Positions 54,520 through 58,000 of a stretch of DNA of 58,000 nucleotides are shown here, in pieces (positions within the stretch are counted from its first letter, which is position 1; each line of letters opens with the position of its first letter). Origin of the DNA: Adiantum capillus-veneris. Taxonomy: Eukaryota > Streptophyta > Polypodiopsida > Polypodiales > Pteridaceae. The stretch lies in the NCBI GenBank assembly GCA_014529385.2, contig CM043943.1:104818355-104876354 (forward strand). The letters are read 5' to 3'. The notes beneath the pieces were generated by a model. It ran no database searches and had not been told where the DNA came from. It saw only the letters and a program-made list of their open reading frames with translations. The position numbers and the translations under genes were made by a program.

Positions 54520-57021
54520 TTATTGGCATTTGTCGTCGAGGTTTCCTGTGGTATCTTGAATTGGCTGGCAGATTTTTTTTGCAAGTAGTAGTTGTAACTC
54601 CGCCGCCCGTTGTTTGATTGTTTTCCACTGGTTTTGAATTGGCGTATGTGGTTCCTTTGAAATCGCTATTGTCATATCTGGTGGAACATTCTCTCTTGCT
54701 GCCTTGATGATTTGTGTCTGATACATCCTTGTAGTTTTCGTTGTTGATTCTGTTTGTTTCCTCCTTGATATGAATTGGTTATATGATAAGAAGGGTTCTG
54801 AAAAGTTTTCCTTTTTGAACAATGCCTCATTCGTATCCAAATCAATGAATACCCTGTTAGCTTTCATCCATGACACTGCTAAGATACACGGAGTTGCTGA
54901 CCTACTTGGTGGCAGTACATGGAATTTTGTAGTGTACAGGTGTGCCTGCACTGTGATTGGTATTATAATAAAACACATCGTGGTCACCTCATCACCCGAT
55001 GCTACTTTCAACCTGTGTGTCTCTGGAATCGTCTTCATTGGTCCAAGTTTCTGAAAGAGCTCAAAGATGATGACATTCATTTTTGCTCCAGTGTCAAGCA
55101 ATGCATAGATTTCAACCTGTTTTGTGCCTGCATAAGCTTTTATGTAAGGACTACACCATGTATCTTCCAAGTCGTTGATGATGCTATCGTCCTGAGCCCT
55201 AAGGTCTGTCATGGTCTTTTCTAATTCGTCGCTTTGTATATCCGCTTCGATTGTTTGGGATGTTGAAAGAGGATATTTGTAAGTCATCATTGGGGTGACC
55301 ATGTTTATTGTCCTAGGAAACTGCTTTCGTTTAGCAATCCGTTCCTTTGCTTCTTGTTGTGCCTGGTCTTGAATTCGTTGTTGTTCCTGTCTATATGTTT
55401 TTCCATAATGCAGTTGAAACAACATTTCTGGTGTTAAAGGGAGATGATATTTTTTTAAACGACACCCACTAATCCAGTTCGGCATTTCTTTTCCATCTAG
55501 TGTCGACAGTTTTACTGCTCCGCTGGACGATACTTCCTCCATAGACTCAAAGTCTCTTCGCTCCACCGAGTCAAACCATGTAGCCGCATCATCCTCTAAG
55601 GTTAAACCGAATCCTACAAATTGGGCAGGAAAGTCTAGCACCTCTTCAGCTCTAACTACACGCACAAAGGCTGCTACATGATCTCTTGGATCCTTGCTTC
55701 CCGTATATTTCTTATTTACCCATTTTTGCACTTGAGAAGGTCTAATTCTACGATGGTCTCCAAATCTCATCATGGGATCTCCCCGTCCTAGTCGATATAC
55801 CTCCTCTGGTCTTCTGTAGTGGCCAGGTTCTTCTCCCAATGGTGCTCCTAATTCATAATTTCTAACAGCTCTCATGAGAGATGGTTCATCTCTCCGAACT
55901 CGTTCTCGGGGTGTTCTTCCAAGCTCAGTTGACCCCTGAGTCTTTGGCTTACTCTCTCCTTGATACTGTGCATAGAGTGGTGGTTCTTGTAAATCCCTTA
56001 ACCCTTGTGCGGTTTGATAACCCTCTCGGGTTCGGTCTTGTTCTAATGTAGCACTCTGTTGAAGCCATGCCTACAGTGATGACTGAGTAGCTGGTTGGTC
56101 CTGGTAGTTGGTCGTCGATGGTCGGGTAGAATGTGAGGTAGCATCATACTCTTCTGAAAAGGGATTAGTCGACTTGCTAGGGGAGTAGGTGGCTCTTGGT
56201 ACCTCGTCGGGGCCATAGGTCGATGCTCCCGGAACTATTGCCTTTTCAACCTCTTCTGGGAGAATACGTTTGTATTCTCGCCCGTATCTGTCAACAAAAA
56301 CAATATCCTTCCCCATAGCAGTTTCATAAGAAAATAAGTAAAGAACCTTGTCTTTGCTTAATTCATTCGGGTAGGGTTCCCTGCATTGAAACTACGAGAC
56401 TATTCCTTCGCTTTCATGCTTGTAAATTCCTACATTCTCATTATAGGTTGGGACTCTGGTTGTTTTCTTATCATACATAAAAAGCGCTCCAGGTCGATCA
56501 ATGTTAGGAGGCGGTTCTTAGGTTTTTGACACCATTTTCCCTTTGGCCACGTTATTCCCATGTCTGTTGTAATCCTCAGGGTTACTTACTATCAGATAGT
56601 GGTTTCCCTTTTCGTCTCTGAATCTGTCTCCATCATCGTAGACTCGAATTATCTCTAGTCTCTGAGCCGGTCTTTCTTCAATACAGATACACTTGTGTCC
56701 CCGATAGTCAGAATAGACTAGGGCTCCCCTCGAGTTAGTTCCTTCCAAGAAGATTATAGTGAACTTGGTTTCGTTTAAAGGATGTAGGGAGGTGCTCCCC
56801 CCTGGCATTGGTCCTTCACCGTTGAAACCTACTGGCTATTGACTCCCCATCATGAAGAAGGACTTTTTTGATGAGGTGTCAGTATCACTTCCCTCTTCAA
56901 TGATTGGTGCCAATGGGTCTAGTCTCGTCTGAGTTACACTCTCTTCTGTGGACGTGGTGCTAACTTGACTTTTGACACTTTTAGCTCCCGACTTAACAAA
57001 GGCTCCTGACCTCAAATACAT
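54520..57021 (-). pseudogene. ORF1 - gag - protease polyprotein of a gypsy-like element
   Basis: One frame of 834 codons, all in register, runs from ATG 57021 (MYLRSGAFVKSGAKSVKSQV), broken only by TAG near 56833, TAA near 56515, TAG near 56387 and TAG near 56068. Gln fits each. Order: a Ser/Thr-rich start; ORF1 domain copies (RVYDDGDRFRDEKGNHYLIV, then GIYKHESEG, EPYPNELS, VFVDRYGREYKRILPEE); an arginine-rich linker; the gag core (RRIRPSQVQKWVNKKYTGS to VGFGLTLEDDAATWF); an apparent internal deletion after FESMEE; then a protease with YALLDTGAKMNVI (DTG at about 55095) and an ILAVSWMKANRVFID tail. No RT or integrase follows; a polypurine tract comes about 160 bp later. It is the - strand relative of 3172-3932. 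Confidence 0.75.
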
Positions 57022-57302
57022 AAGAATGAAAGTTTTGTTGCAAACTTAAAGCTTACTTGGACTCCTTCTTCCTGTATAGCTTTGTGATGACCTCCTTCTG
57101 GGATCTACACAAGGATGGTTAGTCTGTTCACAAGTGTTTTCCCCGAATTACCAAAAAATCTTCCAAGTATATACAGCAACCACTTAGTTAGTCTTCTGGT
57201 GGTCCAATTTCAATGATGAAATGATGGCTGGGATCTATATAGAGAGTATGTTCTAGCAGTATAGTCACAAAATGCAAAAAATGTCTGACTCACTACTTCC
57301 TT
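57022..57302 (-). other. Leader between array C and the polyprotein
   Basis: Non-coding. Read on the - strand it contains ACTCTCTATATAGATCCC and CTGTATATACTTGG, which are TATA-like, but no transcription start can be assigned. Confidence 0.4.
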
Positions 57303-57917
57303 AGTCTATCGCGATAGACTGACAGTTTGCTCAGCACAAGTCAGTTCAAAATTGTGACTTTACCCTTGGGTTCCAGTTACCCTCTATAGCCTATCCCTCA
57401 AGTTTTGTGAAGTTTGGACACTTGGGTTGGGTTTTGGTCCCCTTTTAGTATTTCAGTCAGAGCTTGATTCTCTATCTGACCCTCAGATTGACCTTTAGTG
57501 ATCTAAATGCCTTGAAATTTGGTGTGTCTGCTATTTAGGCCCTGATAAAGCTCTCCCTAGGGAAAATTTGAAAGAAAAGTTCCCCAGCAGAAAGTTCCTT
57601 GGTCTATCGCGATAGACTGAGCTCTTTCTTCATTTTCAGCCTTTTTCCCAAAGTTTTCCCCACAGTTAGTTTAGTCTCCCCTTGTGTACTGCATTGACCA
57701 ATTTTGGCACTGTTTGGACATCTGGTCAAAGAATTCTTGCCCTTGTCTCTGAATCCAGACTCCAAACACCAGTTTTGAAGTTTTGGGGTCAAAATTGGTG
57801 TTCAAATTCACTCAATTTTTGTGAGTACCCTTGTATTGATGTGTTAAGCTTGTGATGTAAGGGTTTTTTGCTTGTTGCTAGACAAACACCACCTTCACCA
57901 GTCTATCGCGATAGACC
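57303..57917 (-). repeat. Palindrome array C: AGTCTATCGCGATAGACT
   Basis: Copies lie at 57303-57320 (perfect), 57601-57618 and 57900-57917 (16-bp perfect core each), 298 and 299 bp apart. A fragment AGTCTATCCCCCAAG lies at 57986, so the array probably runs on beyond the window. It lies about 280 bp upstream of the ORF1-gag polyprotein on the - strand, the same place array A has on the + strand element. Confidence 0.85.
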
Positions 57918-58000
57918 AGGCAGTGAGCAATAGGGACTCAATTTTTTGTCTGTTTTTGCATAGTCTTGTTCCCTGTGCCCACACAAGTCTATCCCCCAAG

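Noticed and set aside
51985-57917. Arrays B and C as the two LTRs of one element
   Set aside because: The sequences that follow the last palindrome in each array (51704-51984 and 57022-57302 on the - strand) do not match, so they are separate leaders and not LTR copies.

Overview
The window looks like repeat-rich nuclear DNA of a land plant. The signs are Ty3/gypsy- and Ty1/copia-type LTR retrotransposons, one with an initiator-tRNA-Met type primer site, a large intron-containing DNA transposon, long CT and CA microsatellites, and coding decay dominated by C-to-T changes. I see no host housekeeping gene, tRNA, rRNA or CRISPR. The species cannot be told from this sequence. Almost everything is mobile DNA nested in mobile DNA.

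Layout. (1) 1-3932: 5' part of a gypsy-like element on the + strand. It has a tandem duplication, a quasi-periodic array of a 20-bp palindrome (844-2681), a small ORF1 (3172) and a gag fragment that stops abruptly at about 3932. (2) 3933-27559: a head-to-tail array of a gag-only LTR element on the - strand (TR-GAG type; LTR about 1.58 kb, internal region about 1.7-1.8 kb). Its last LTR is split by (3) a 12.3-kb DNA transposon, 13920-26246, with 12-bp terminal inverted repeats GGGTGAAAGCAT and flanking ACAC. This carries a two-exon transposase gene (+, 14190-18054) and a convergent second gene (-, 23116-18988). The second gene encodes a RING-like zinc region, a basic region, 80-residue acidic repeats and an FCP1/NIF-like HAD domain. 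A 1.98-kb element (23973-25954, CTAT duplication) is nested inside. (4) 27560-31051: the 3' half of a retroelement with a protein carrying a repeated VWIPK motif, then a polypurine tract and LTR. (5) 32290-41338: an accessory retroelement ORF split by a 7.8-kb gypsy element (32716-40540; GCAAC duplication) that has lost its gag. (6) 42164-42572: a gypsy RT fragment, interrupted by a copia element (42573-47303) that is full of stops and has an internal gag-to-RT segment transfer. (7) 47304-58000: gypsy-like elements on the - strand: an LTR, a long coiled-coil accessory ORF (48305-51703), a palindrome array (51985-52726), a second LTR region, an ORF1-gag-protease polyprotein (57021-54520) and another palindrome array (57303-57917).

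How it fits together. The same gypsy-like family appears at both ends of the window in opposite orientations. It shares an ORF1 domain (VDRYGREY-like), the gag core, an accessory C-terminal domain (FLPSYH..FEEAFYTGFF) and 5'-leader arrays of self-complementary 18-20-mers centred on TCGCGA. The arms of the palindrome differ between the two ends but the symmetry is kept. The order of insertion can be read directly: gypsy-like host, then TR-GAG array, then DNA transposon, then the 1.98-kb element. Separately, the accessory ORF was entered by the gag-less gypsy, and the gypsy RT fragment by copia.

The strongest candidates for something undescribed are the large DNA transposon with its FCP1-like partner gene, and the palindrome-array leaders of the gypsy-like family.
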